DNA of 64,000 nt from Echinometra lucunter (lineage: Eukaryota; Echinodermata; Echinoidea; Camarodonta; Echinometridae): contig CM057159.1 in assembly GCA_029962745.1 (NCBI GenBank), forward strand, positions 30,972,092 through 31,036,091. The letters run 5' to 3'. The position numbers and the translations under genes were made by a program. A model generated the notes under the pieces. The model was not told the DNA's origin and searched no databases. It saw nothing but the letters and a program-made list of their open reading frames with translations. Each line of letters begins with the position of its first letter. Positions within the stretch are counted from its first letter, which is position 1. This document shows positions 36,916 to 47,516 of the stretch, in pieces.

Positions 36916-37346
36916 GTATTTTGTTGAAAAGGAGTCATGAAAGTATGATATGTGCCCTGAATTCATGTTCCACCCTGTCTATTGCCAGGGGGATTATGAG
37001 ACAGTAGAAGGTGAAACTCTTATTACCTTCCATCCTTCATTTATCCACTAGTTGACATATCTGCTGCAGGGTATGTCTGTATGTGTGGGAGATAGTAAAA
37101 ATTAATCTGTTTCTCTTATGAAGGTCATTGGCTTTAAGTATAACTTTGTGATATGTCTAGATCTATAGAAGATAGTCCATGAGAATCAACTGCATATTGA
37201 AAGTGAAAGGTTATTTTCTATTTCATGTCTAGATGTGAGGGGAAAAGTCATCAGTAATGATCCATTTCACATAAGGTTATAGCTTAGAGGTATGTTAAGA
37301 TATGAGTTATATACATCTGTAGTCAATAAGGGCTCAGTTTAGAGTG

Positions 37347-37432
37347 TTAATCCTCTGACTGCTGAATTCTGTAAGTGCCACAGTCTACATTGTAAATACA
37401 TGGCTATTGGATACCAGTATTCAATGAGTTAA
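37347..37432. mobile_element. Ultra-short TTAA element, D1-like
   Basis: TTAATCCTCTGACTGCTGAA to ATTCAATGAGTTAA, 86 bp, TTAA at both ends. Confidence 0.5.
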
Positions 37433-37558
37433 CATGATCTGCATAAGTTTGACAGTGACTCACTCAGAGTATGAATATGGTAATTACAAGCAATGCTCTA
37501 GTGATGTGAGTATATGTACAGATCTGTGAAAGAGACTGGTTTCAGACTCACTTTAAGT

Positions 37559-37975
37559 TTAACCCATTCGTGACAGGAATTATTTAAAGCCTAATTTGAT
37601 CAGCTTTTATTCTTCAAATTGGCAACACCAACATTTTTTATTTTATTGCTACATTTTCCTCATAAAACGTCATGTATCTGAAATGAATATAAATTGACAG
37701 AAATTATGGTGAGAAGTCAAAAAGTTGCCAATTTGCAGGGGAAAACGGTGATTTTAAACCTTCTATCACATTGCCAATTTAAGGATTTTAATGCTTATTT
37801 TCCTTTGAAAAATTTTCGGCATCAAACAACGAATATTGACGCAACCAAAATGGGCACAGTTTATGTAGAATTTTTTGCTCTTTCTGCTCATGTATTTGGT
37901 ATGATTTTTAGGGCTTTGCATCAAAAGATATTAGGCCAAACCACAAAATGTGGACCTTGGTCACGAATGGGTTAA
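37559..37975 (+). mobile_element. MITE family A, copy 5
   Basis: 417 bp, TTAA at both ends, terminal CCCATTCGTGACAG, and a TCACGAATGGG right end. Confidence 0.92.
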
Positions 37976-38528
37976 ATATAAAATCTTCTGGAATACTGAA
38001 TGGGAATAAGTCTAGATCTATGGAAGATAGCTACTTGTACTAGCATACTTCATGTACAATACTGAATGTTCTGAGTTGTCTGTGTAATGTGTAATGTTCA
38101 TCCAATTCATAACTGACTATTAAAGCCATTGGCAGTAGTTCACTGCTTCATTAGTGTTTCCATATCTGTAGAAGATAGTCAACACTTACAGGATTTCACT
38201 TTGTTGAATATTTTTGAATGTCAATCTGAAAGAATGATGCTATTAAACCCAGTGTACATGTATGTGGCCTTAATCTCATCATGTGATATAAATACATATA
38301 TGATTTCCCTCAAACTATATCACTATGTGTGATAGATTTTCTGAAAAGTTATTGAGATAGATGACTTACAAGTATACCACATGAATCAATAAAACTAGAA
38401 CTCTTTTATTTGTTTCTCGTTTAGAAATTCAAATAGACATTAAATACAGATGCATACATGTATGAAATAGTTTAGAAAGTTTGTAAAATTTCATCTTTAA
38501 TTACATGTAACTTCAAATTTCAAAACTA

Positions 38529-38998
38529 TTAAAGGCATTGGTTAACATTGATATAGTTTTTTTTTTTAAAAACTCATTTTGCTGCTTGAAAATGGGATAA
38601 ACATAGGGTTATAGTGTAAAAATACCAGTCTGAAAGTTTCAAAGTATCATATCCACAGGAAGTATTTTTAAATATTAGAAATGTGAACCAATGTTTGATA
38701 AATATATAAGGGTCGGTTGCATGCATGACTCACCTGACCGTACTGTGTGTATTGGCGTATCACGCAGAGGGAGTCAGATAACAGTCTTTTTTAATTCGAG
38801 CAAAATGGTCCACTTATTTATTGTCTCTGAGACCAAAAATAATTAAATCGCGGCTTGCATCTTACTGACAGTTTTCATTCCAAATCATGGTTGGTTTCAG
38901 GGTTTTTTAGTACAGATACAAGTACTCATACAAATGTTTCATCTTAGTTTGAGAATTTTTAAAAATCAGCTGCTCACAAAGTTAGCCAGTGCCTTTAA
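38529..38998 (+). mobile_element. MITE family B, copy 3
   Basis: TTAA-AGGCATTGGTTAAC to GTTAGCCAGTGCCT-TTAA. At 470 bp it is more diverged, with a deletion near 38715. Confidence 0.87.
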
Positions 38999-39307
38999 AC
39001 ATGAATAATTACGTACATTCAGTTGTCATCTAGATCTGTGCCAGCTATTGAATATAGTCATGTGTATTGGTAAGAAAAGAGGATTATATGTAAATATCCT
39101 TTAAAAAGATTGTCCATGTGTACATTGCCTTGAGCTTTTATTTGGCAATTGCAGACATATGAAAAGTAGAGCATGAAGTCTGATATTCAAATAGTGTTGC
39201 TCTGTATTTCTCTCTTATTCACAACCAAGCAGATAGTAATCAAGACAAGTCTGTTGTCTCCTAGCTTTGTGGGGGACATGATGATTGTGAGTGGCGGGTT
39301 TAGTGAT

Positions 39308-39322
39308 GGGGGGGGGGGGGGG
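39308..39322. repeat. Poly-G run
   Basis: About 15 consecutive G. Confidence 0.9.
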
Positions 39323-39447
39323 AACTCGTACGCACACTAAAGGTATGGGGAATTCCAGCCTATATTCTTGATCCCGCTATAATTACGCAAATCAGGTATG
39401 GGGAATCCCCTCAGGGGAAAGGGTGGTTTACAGCCACAAGTTAAATA

Positions 39448-39527
39448 TTAACCCATTAGCTTCTGGAATAGGGTGGCCTCTACATTGAATCTATGGGAAT
39501 TTAAGAATTCAGTCGTCAACAGATTAA
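39448..39527. mobile_element. Ultra-short TTAA element, family D1
   Basis: TTAACCCATTAGCTTCTGGA to CAGTCGTCAACAGATTAA, 80 bp, with TTAA at both ends. Confidence 0.6.
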
Positions 39528-39759
39528 GTACAGAGTAAATATTAACTCCTGTTTGATGAATTGTGCATATTCTCTTTCAAATTATTTTGTAATGAATTAT
39601 CATTGTTAAGTGTTGGATAAACCCTTTTTTTTGTAACCAGTCCCCCTCCCCACCCATTTAGCTTTCATGTGATGATGATATTCAATTTTTGATAGTCGAG
39701 CATGTTTTGCTATGTTCTTCCAAATTTGAATAACTACCCTGGCTTATTACACGTAGCTC

Positions 39760-40010
39760 TCCGAACTTAGTGGTACTTCTGGGAATAAATCAGTAGTAGT
39801 CCATAAATCCCACCAAATACTCACTTCCATCAAGGAGTTACTGCCTCATAACTCCTATACTTCCATTAACCATTTCCGGATGAATGTGGTAAATATAGAT
39901 TAGTGCCTTGCTAAACGACATCATTCAATGGGGAAGCTTGGACCCACGATTTTTGCATCTTTCAGTCAAGTTTTTTAACCACTTGACTGTGAAACATCTA
40001 TATTTCACTC
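39760..40010 (-). mobile_element. Degraded SINE family 2 fragment (- strand)
   Basis: GTAAATATAGATTAGTGCCT and TTTTAACCACTTGACTGTG resemble the body and tRNA-head side of the family-2 SINE. Strongly diverged. Confidence 0.35.
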
Positions 40011-40354
40011 TTGTAAAAAGGGGGCCATATTGGACGGATCTTTGTGGTATTTCTTGAAATAAATCCTTCCAATTATACATGTAAGTCCCATCAAATACCC
40101 TCTTCCATTAACCACCATCAGGTGCATTGAATACTCATGTTCTAGAAATACAGGAGTGGGTAAAGAGGCAGTTGATATCCTATGATCCATGCTTTAATAG
40201 TTCTTTAACATTCTATTTATTAGTCAGCTTTAGATTGTGGAAGATAGGAAAGGAAAAATATATTCCACTGAAAGCACTGAAGATATTCATCTGCTTCGCA
40301 GTCCACTGAGATGATGGGTCATTCTTCTTGTCTTGCGCAATGTGCAAGTTTGTT

Positions 40355-40854
40355 NNNNNNNNNNNNNNNNNNNNNNNNNNNNNNNNNNNNNNNNNNNNNN
40401 NNNNNNNNNNNNNNNNNNNNNNNNNNNNNNNNNNNNNNNNNNNNNNNNNNNNNNNNNNNNNNNNNNNNNNNNNNNNNNNNNNNNNNNNNNNNNNNNNNNN
40501 NNNNNNNNNNNNNNNNNNNNNNNNNNNNNNNNNNNNNNNNNNNNNNNNNNNNNNNNNNNNNNNNNNNNNNNNNNNNNNNNNNNNNNNNNNNNNNNNNNNN
40601 NNNNNNNNNNNNNNNNNNNNNNNNNNNNNNNNNNNNNNNNNNNNNNNNNNNNNNNNNNNNNNNNNNNNNNNNNNNNNNNNNNNNNNNNNNNNNNNNNNNN
40701 NNNNNNNNNNNNNNNNNNNNNNNNNNNNNNNNNNNNNNNNNNNNNNNNNNNNNNNNNNNNNNNNNNNNNNNNNNNNNNNNNNNNNNNNNNNNNNNNNNNN
40801 NNNNNNNNNNNNNNNNNNNNNNNNNNNNNNNNNNNNNNNNNNNNNNNNNNNNNN
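40355..40854. other. Assembly gap (500 N)
   Basis: Exactly 500 consecutive N, a typical placeholder for a gap of unknown size. An exon or repeat could be hidden here. Reading frames crossing it are meaningless. Confidence 0.99.
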
Positions 40855-41808
40855 GACCTTATTAATTTTTCACTTATCAAGGATATAGAGACAGTACTTC
40901 TAACCTATTTCAATGGATAACTTGAAGCTGCCATTCCCTTGGTGTGCTGACGTGTACATGTAAAACCTTTTGTATACGTGGAAATTTTAACATCTGTCCT
41001 TCATTATCAAGTAAAACACAAAGTTTTGTCAAACTCCTTCATAATGATATGCTCTCAAGCTTTACATGGAATGATGATATATAGAGAGCCGCTGTACTAC
41101 AGAAAGAATTATTACAATAGTATTGAAAAGAAGGATTCAACTGTGAGGGGGAGATGCACATTGTTCTATCATCCATTGTAACTTTAGTTATCAGCACCAT
41201 GGCCTTGGGCAAAAGCTTTTATGACTATTAGATTGACAAAGATATTTCTCTCATTGCTTCTAGAAATGACAAATTGAATGAAACAGAAAAGCATTAGCAG
41301 AGTGTTAATTGCACGACTTGCCTGCGGCTCAAAGTGTAGAGTCCGATGTAATGACTGTCATATAGTATGTTCCGCTTATGCCCCCACTAAGAGTAGACAA
41401 TAATATCTTTGTGTGGTAGCAGATGGGTGTAATTACAAATTTCTATCAAAAGTTGAAATTTAGTTTTGACTGCTTAAGTCATAAGCTATTACCCTATACA
41501 CAAGTGACAATGTAGACTAAAATGTGTTCCATTCGTGTACTAAAAATCTAAAAAGTATAAGTGTAAAACCTTCTGGATGCTTTTCAAACTTGAAATTTAC
41601 TAATTTATTCATTTATCTATTCATTTATTTATTTGCTTTCCACACATGGACTGGGTTGCCCTCTTGAGCCGAAGGCTGTTCTTTTGAGAGTCCAAAAGAA
41701 CATGCATCTTGTCGACTGTCAAGCCTATCTTTCTTTCTTGATAATTTTGACTTCTCTGTTTTCAACACTGTCATACTAAAAATATCTCATACTCTTTTCT
41801 GTTTCCAG
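40855..41808. other. Intronic DNA upstream of the first certain exon
   Basis: AT-rich. TTTATTCATTTATCTATTCA repeats near 41599-41633. The 67-codon frame at 40978-41181 lacks homology. Confidence 0.5.
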
Positions 41809-41971
41809 AACAGACCACAAGCCAGACAAAGACGCGACCGAGATCTCGATCAAAGGTCCACTTTCCTGAGGATGTCTCCGATCATTCTGAAATACTCATA
41901 TCAAGAGAAATTGATAACTCCATCGATGTTAACCTAGGATTCCTACAGACGGATCATAGATATCAGATAAG
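41809..41971 (+). CDS. C20orf27: C20orf27 (UPF0687) homologue, internal exon 1 of 3 seen
   Basis: A pyrimidine-rich acceptor ending in TTTCCAG precedes 163 bases that are open in one frame and end at AG|GTAGGA. The exon starts two bases into a codon and ends two bases into the next. It encodes about 53 residues: a basic Thr/Arg/Ser-rich leader, then SRSKVHFPEDVSDHSE and LGFLQTDHRYQI. These match, in order, the HVHFDEKLHDS and VGFLK..HRYEI segments that I recall from vertebrate C20orf27, a small protein of about 174 residues. Human C20orf27 has been reported to associate with the PP1 catalytic subunit. Here K-V-H-F fits the RVxF docking pattern of PP1 partners, which is inference. No signal peptide or membrane segment is visible, so a soluble intracellular protein is expected. 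Confidence 0.85.
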
Positions 41972-41992
41972 GTAGGAAAATTCCACTGATGT

Positions 41993-42080
41993 TAAAGGTA
42001 GAGGATCCCTTTTACAGACCCCCAAATCAACTTACCTTCATAGATTGACACATTGTAGAAGTAGAGGATTAAGATCTGAT
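41993..42080 (+). repeat. Dispersed repeat R, copy 2
   Basis: AAAGGTAGAGGATCCCTTTT through GAGGATTAAGATCT, collinear with 21811-21906. Starts 22 bases after the exon. Confidence 0.6.
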
Positions 42081-42113
42081 GAAGATGTACGTATTGTATT
42101 ATAACCTTGGTTA

Positions 42114-42190
42114 TTAACCCGTTGCCTACTGAATTCTCAAACTCCCACTGGCTCAATACAGGGACTACCCGGTTCCCGTAGGCAACGGGT
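42114..42190. mobile_element. Ultra-short TTAA element, family D1, perfect 12-bp ends
   Basis: TTAA then CCCGTTGCCTAC on the left, GTAGGCAACGGG on the right. The right TTAA has been lost. Confidence 0.65.
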
Positions 42191-42273
42191 GGGGAAGGGA
42201 GCCCACCGTTTGCAGAGACTTGACCTTTAGTGCTGTTTGTGGTTAGCTGTATAACTTTTTCATATAGAGTTCT

Positions 42274-42370
42274 GTAACCTGTTAGATACTACGCCCAAGA
42301 TAACTCGAGTTGGGTTTTATGGAAAATGTGTGTTTAATATTCTGAAATCAAATGGTGCTCAATGGGTTAA
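42274..42370. mobile_element. Ultra-short TTAA element, family D2
   Basis: GTAACCTGTTAGATACTACG to AATGGTGCTCAATGGGTTAA, within the short intron. Confidence 0.6.
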
Positions 42371-42610
42371 CGGGATATCATGATATTGCTTCTTCAAAGT
42401 TTTCTCCTCTTTTTTTTTCAAGCACAAATCCAGAAATGAGTAAACTTTCTTGCAATAGCCATATAATCAAGTTGTCTTGGATTTCGAAAAATTGTTTTCA
42501 TGTGCTTGACAAACTCTAACCCATGTTTTATGTAGTGTCACTTTCTTATATGGATTTTTGGGTTAGATGCATTGATGCATATCACTTCTGATCTCTCTTA
42601 TTGCTCTCAG

Positions 42611-42705
42611 ATGTACAGTAGAAGATTCATTAAAGGGAGATGTCATAGCCAAAGAGAATTCTAGCAGTATCATCCAATCAGTAGAAGCCCATTCAAGACC
42701 AGATG
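42611..42705 (+). CDS. C20orf27: C20orf27 (UPF0687) homologue, internal exon 2 of 3 seen
   Basis: The acceptor is a strong polypyrimidine tract ending GCTCTCAG and the donor is TG|GTAAGT. The 95 bases take two bases from the previous exon (AG+A = Arg) and leave one base for the next. The segment reads RCTVEDSLKGDVIAKENSS followed by SIIQSVEAHSRPD. It corresponds to the variable middle of C20orf27 between the HRYEI segment and the AHKEG segment. Sequence identity is low here, but length, phase and position agree with the family. The upstream intron is 639 bases and carries short repeats (41993-42080, 42114-42190, 42274-42370). The downstream intron is about 20.5 kb. Confidence 0.8.
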
Positions 42706-42910
42706 GTAAGTACCTACATCCCAGTCAGTGGTATGCAGTGGTATCTCTCTAAGTGCTATATCTATAGACTTTGGTGATCATGCTGTTCTACAACCCTTGG
42801 TTCCTAGCTTTCTCTATGAGCTCCACTCCCTAGTCTTTCACTCCTTTCTCTTCACTGGTATCTACCAGTAGAAAATAATTCTTGCTATCGACTATAGCCA
42901 AAAGTACCTG

Positions 42911-43708
42911 GGGTGGTATTCTGAACACCGTTTTAACTGTGTTTTAAGTTCTGTTATAACTTCTGTTTTAAGTCATTGATTTACAACACCGCTAAAACAG
43001 TCTTTAAATGGTATTCTCAGAAATGTTTTAACGGTGTTGTAAGTCATCAAAGCCACACCCACCACAAAGATATTATCCAATGGGGAAAGTCGTTAGAGAT
43101 GAGTCTAAGCTGACTCAGCCAATAAGATCGCTCCCTGGGGAAGGGGTGCGTGAAACGCGTGAACTTATATATTCGCGTAGTAATGAGCACATTAGTTTGC
43201 GCTTAGTTTCTTGCTTTAATTAAGATGTGATGATGTGACACAATTAGTTGTGCAAATCATCTCTGATATTATCACAGACAATTGCCAAATTTCTCCACCC
43301 GAGGCAAAAATTCTTTCGAAATGTTGTTTCTGGAATAAAAGCAAGGTTTATTGGATCTCGTTATCCCCCCATTCCAACCAAAAACATTTATGAGCGAGAA
43401 AAATTGCCCCATGACATACCGCATGCAAAGTTAAAACACCTCCCACCCTGTTTTATCTCATGAGCATGAAATGTCCAGCGGAAAGAGTTAAAACAGGAAA
43501 TAAAACGGTCTTCAGAGTACCGTGTTATTATATGATATTTTTACGCGCTTGCGCACGACTTGCGCCAGGCATGCAAAGTAAGATGCGCGGTTAGAAAGAT
43601 AAAACTAAACTTAAAACAAAAGTTAAAACAGAGATAAAACGGTGTTCAGAATACCGATTTGCTAAAACAGACTTAAAACAGAGTTAAAACAGTCTCAGAA
43701 TACCACCC
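42911..43708. mobile_element. Non-autonomous DNA element with GGGTGGTATTCTGA ends
   Basis: GGGTGGTATTCTGAACACCG on the left and TCTCAGAATACCACCC on the right, flanked by CTG (42908-42910 and 43709-43711), a possible 3-bp duplication. Arms rich in GTTTTAA/TTAAAAC motifs surround a more GC-rich core. An internal 71-codon frame is not convincing. 798 bp. Confidence 0.8.
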
Positions 43709-44179
43709 CTGAATGTTACAAATGTGGCTCAACTTCGGAATCCACTCACTTCCGGTATCCAATGCATGTGTATTCTACTGTACTGGTCCGACTTGACTAG
43801 ATCACAAGACTTTTATTTATCTCAACTTTGATTGCTTACAAATCACCATCTTTTCTCATCATAAGTTTCACCAAACCATCATGGATGACTCTGACAAGAT
43901 ACTTCATGGAACACTCCCCTGGTGTTTATCTGGTGTTTATGTGCTGTTGGATTCCTCACATTGTGGTCATATGTTATCCTTTATTTCTTCACACTCCTGT
44001 GCAGTTAACTCCTAGCATTCCCCGGCAGAGTTTTGAGGAGGTCATTTCAATGTACTAGCTGTACAGAAAATATATTTTAAAGTGATTGATAAACTTTAAC
44101 CTGGAAAGCACAACAAAATAAAAAATACAAAATGAACTCTAGCTTTAAAAAAATACTGCAAAATTACTCTTGCCAAATT

Positions 44180-44719
44180 TCAGTGCCTTGTGGCACAAAC
44201 AACTTGCCATTTCAGCCTTTATCTCTTATCTTGTTTTCTGTGCATACATGTAAATCTCGGTTGCCTTTTCGTGGAGCTTCAAAGGTTTAGAGCAAGAAAG
44301 GTGTGGACTCTGTAAAATTGTATGAGTGAATGCCTGTCTGCCTCTCATCAGATTTTCTATAGTTTGTATGATTGAAGCAAATCGGATGCCTACATATATT
44401 GTATGATATATAATGCATGAAAGCTCGGAGGAATGGTATTAAATCATACCATGCAGTATTAATGAGTGTCTGGCTATGAAACCACTGCTTCATGTACAGC
44501 GCTCTCCCAATTAACGCACATGAACATGAGACATAGCACATGAGTGGGTTGCCTAGCAACGTGAGGATGACATCGTCTAGCCACACCGTTTGACAGAAAT
44601 TGGTAGGCAGGTGTCATTTTCAGCTGGAACAAGCACTCTCGTCTCAAGCGAGTAGATATTCATGCTCACCGCATTACACATTACCATCTACTCCATGTTC
44701 TATTCTTAGTCAGATCATG
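44180..44719. promoter_or_regulatory. Candidate intronic regulatory segment with an X-box
   Basis: Repeat-free. GTTGCCTAGCAAC at 44548-44560 is a near-perfect inverted repeat of RFX half-sites; an E-box-like CAGGTG follows at about 44610. The 99-codon minus-strand frame at 44287-44586 has no recognised homology. Function is inference. Confidence 0.35.
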
Positions 44720-45180
44720 TCGAGATGGGGATAGTGGGAGGAGGGGAGGAGGGAGGGGAGGAGGGAGGGGGGGGGGGGCAGCTGAAGGGAAGGAGGTGAG
44801 GGAGGAAGAGGGTTATGAAATGAGTTTTTTTCTACCGGGGGTGGGGTAGGGCCAAATGGAGGGGAAGGCATGGAGGGGTTAAGAAAGGCTGTGAAGTGGT
44901 TTTTCAGTGGGGGGGGGAGGTAGATGGAGGGGTTAAGAGAGGTTTACAATGCCTTTTTTTACCAAGGGGGGAGTTGCCAACTGAAGGGGAAGGCATGGAA
45001 GAAGTAAAAGAGGCTGTGAGATGGATTTTGGTTTTTACCCGGGGGGGGGGGGGGGGGGGATGGAGGGTGATGGAATGGATGGGGAAGAGTTATGAGATGT
45101 TCTTTTTTTAGCAAGGGGAACAAATGGAGGAGAAGGGGAGGAGGGGGGAAAAAGGGTGTGAGATTTTTTTCAGCACTGGT
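44720..45180. repeat. G-rich degenerate tandem repeat, ~100-bp period
   Basis: Recurring GATGGAGGGG / AAATGGAGGGGAAGGCATGG blocks alternate with TTTTTTACC..GGGG blocks. A G run of about 19 lies at 45041-45059. Many GGG tracts make G-quadruplexes possible on the + strand. Confidence 0.75.
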
Positions 45181-45349
45181 TCTGCTTTTACTTTCTCGTG
45201 CTTACTAAATTCTAAACCTAGTTCTAAAGTTAACCCAATCCTTATTTCAAAATCCACTGTTGCAGCCTAAGTGCAAACATGTATTATGTGCAAAATAAAA
45301 CTTGGTGCAAAATTTCAGATCACAAGGGGAGAGGGAGATAAAGTGAGCT

Positions 45350-45479
45350 TGAGGTTTGAATAGTCAGTCAACCCTAACATGAAGATCTAGCTTGCTTCAA
45401 GTGCCATGTTAATGTGAGGTTTGAATAGTCAGTCAACCCTAAAATGAAGATCTAGCTTGCTTCAAGTGCCATGTTAATG
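45350..45479 (+). repeat. Tandem duplication, 65 bp x 2
   Basis: The unit beginning TGAGGTTTGAATAGTCAGTC occurs at 45350 and 45415 with one base change, indicating a recent duplication. Confidence 0.92.
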
Positions 45480-45637
45480 CTGAATATGAAATGAAGTGTT
45501 ATAAGAGAGGTTCTGACATCTTTTTAGTGCATTTTCTTAATTCATTTTTGGTCTTCTTATTCCACATTTAGACACAGTGGTTTGAACTGTCTGAAAAAAA
45601 TGCACCACCGGTCTAAAATGAAGTAAGATAAACTAAA

Positions 45638-45858
45638 GGCCATATTTCACCGAGGGAGACGTCACTGCAACGTCACAGATAAACTGATGCAGACGTCGCA
45701 GAAACATCTCCCAGACCTGCTGGAGACTGGAAAAATCTCAAAAAAATCGAACATGTTTAAATTTCCCACGACATCCCGGAGACCTGGCTTGTCTCACGGA
45801 GATGTCATGGGGACATCGCAGAGACGTCATTGCTACCAGCCGTGACTCGAGTCACAAC
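45638..45858. repeat. GACGTC-rich segment, probable host element of L
   Basis: Repeated GAGACGTC, GGAGATGTC and GGAGACCTGG motifs in both orientations, CpG-rich for this window. Possibly the left part of an older DNA element interrupted by the element at 45863-46641. Confidence 0.4.
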
Positions 45859-45862
45859 TATA

Positions 45863-46641
45863 ACCCGTTTAAATCTACATCTTTCGGTGTCACACCAGAT
45901 GACTGTCTTCGGTAAAGTCGGGGTGAAATTCCTTCTCAAACGCAAGGACCGTTCATATCAGAACGCACATCTGCGGTAATCACATTGTGCGCTGTCATGG
46001 TAAAATGTCCAGCGGGGGAAAAGCGCGCGCTGCATTGTCGTGTTGAAATAAAGAAAAAATAATAGAAGGAGGCCTACGCACGTAATTGTGTTACTTCATA
46101 AATTAATCTTTTATTTGCGAACTCGACGTCGACAGCTACAGAGACATGCTTAAACTTAACTCGAACATGTGCAGCTAGTCGCTTATACATTGAATATATC
46201 GATATTTGTCATTTGAAAAAAGAAAAAACATTAGAATGATCAACATACAGAATGAAAATCAATATTTAATATCAAAATATTTTTTAAAAACTTCTTTTAT
46301 GGGCACTTTATTGAAAGATTAAGGTGAAACACCCTGTTTTTGCCAATACATGTTCGGCCTCATTGTTTGCATGTGCTCACCTAATCGAGGGCTCGGACGA
46401 GAGGACTTCCGTTTTCTACCCCACGAGCGTTTAAATCTATGCTCAAACAGGGGATCACGCCGGATGACTGAGGAAGTTGTGCCGTGTCATGCTAGGCCGT
46501 CTAGCGTGATTTTCACCTCGCATTTACCTCGCATTCGTGCTTTGTCCTTTGTGCCGAGACCGTTTAAATCTACAGTGGACAAAGGACGACACGAGGTAAC
46601 CTCCGGAGGTTACCTCGCGTTTTTGGTAGATTTAAACGGGG
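45863..46641. mobile_element. Element L with ACCCGTTTAAATCTAC ends
   Basis: The ends ACCCGTTTAAATCTAC and GTAGATTTAAACGGGG are inverted, with TATA on both flanks. GTTTAAATCTA recurs inside near 46428 and 46562. AT-rich centre with CpG-rich arms. The 98-codon frame at 46350-46646 lies inside the element and lacks homology. Confidence 0.75.
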
Positions 46642-46976
46642 TATAAGTCGCAAACTAGTTTCCAGACCACTCAGTTACCCCCTTTAGTGTGTAGCAAAAA
46701 GAAACCAGTATATGGGCAGTTCCCTAGTCAATCATGTTAAATTTTAGAGGAATATTTTGCCTTTCAGGCCTCCTAAAAATAAAACTTGGGCATTTCAGTC
46801 TTTATAATTATACCAGTGGTAATTTTTATGTAGACTTTTGACCTGTGTTATAAAGGAATACTGTGTGCAGTGCTTTGTGCTAAAGTGGCGCGTCAAATTT
46901 CGGTTAGTTACGTTACAAAAAAAAGGGACATGGAAAGTTTAGGGTCATCTGTGTTCAAATATCAAACACCTGTTCC

Positions 46977-47085
46977 TTATTCATGAAACCTTACTAAGCT
47001 CATTGTCAACTAATTGCATAGGTCACAGTACACAGTTAGGTGACAACTAAGCCTATGAAGGTTTCATGAATATGGGCCCAGATGA
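46977..47085. mobile_element. Short palindromic MITE with ATTCATGAAACCTT ends
   Basis: TTATTCATGAAACCTTACTA on the left; AGGTTTCATGAATATGGGCC on the right. About 110 bp, internally self-complementary. Confidence 0.6.
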
Positions 47086-47476
47086 GCAACGTTGGATGAA
47101 TTTCTTCAGTTATTTTCCAGGTTTTAATCTTTTTTCCAGAGTGTACAAATTATTGTAGGGGATATTATCAGATGTGCATGCTCCCTACCTTTTTGAATAT
47201 AAAATGAGATTTGTATTGATCTGAGGTATAGATTACCCTTTGCATGTAATCAAAGCGTACTTTCCCTTGTGACCTGTGGTGTCTCATGTTGTTATTCCTC
47301 AGGATTAAGTGGATAGAACAGCTACCTTTGCGTTCAAATACAGCTATATTTTCTCTTTATTTCCATCATGTGTATTTTGTTCCAAAGCTTCCAGGAATCC
47401 TATCCCCAGCTTTGCTCATCAAACGTGTCTTTCTTCAAACCAGAGCACGTTCATGAAAACAAGATTTGCTTATGAG

Positions 47477-47482
47477 AGAGAG

Positions 47483-47515
<33 letters not shown>

Positions 47516-47516
47516 T
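47477..47516. repeat. (GA)n microsatellite
   Basis: About 40 bases of GAGAGA with few interruptions. Confidence 0.9.

Noticed and set aside
40287..40920. Long open frames of 184-197 codons
   Set aside because: They cross the 500-N assembly gap.
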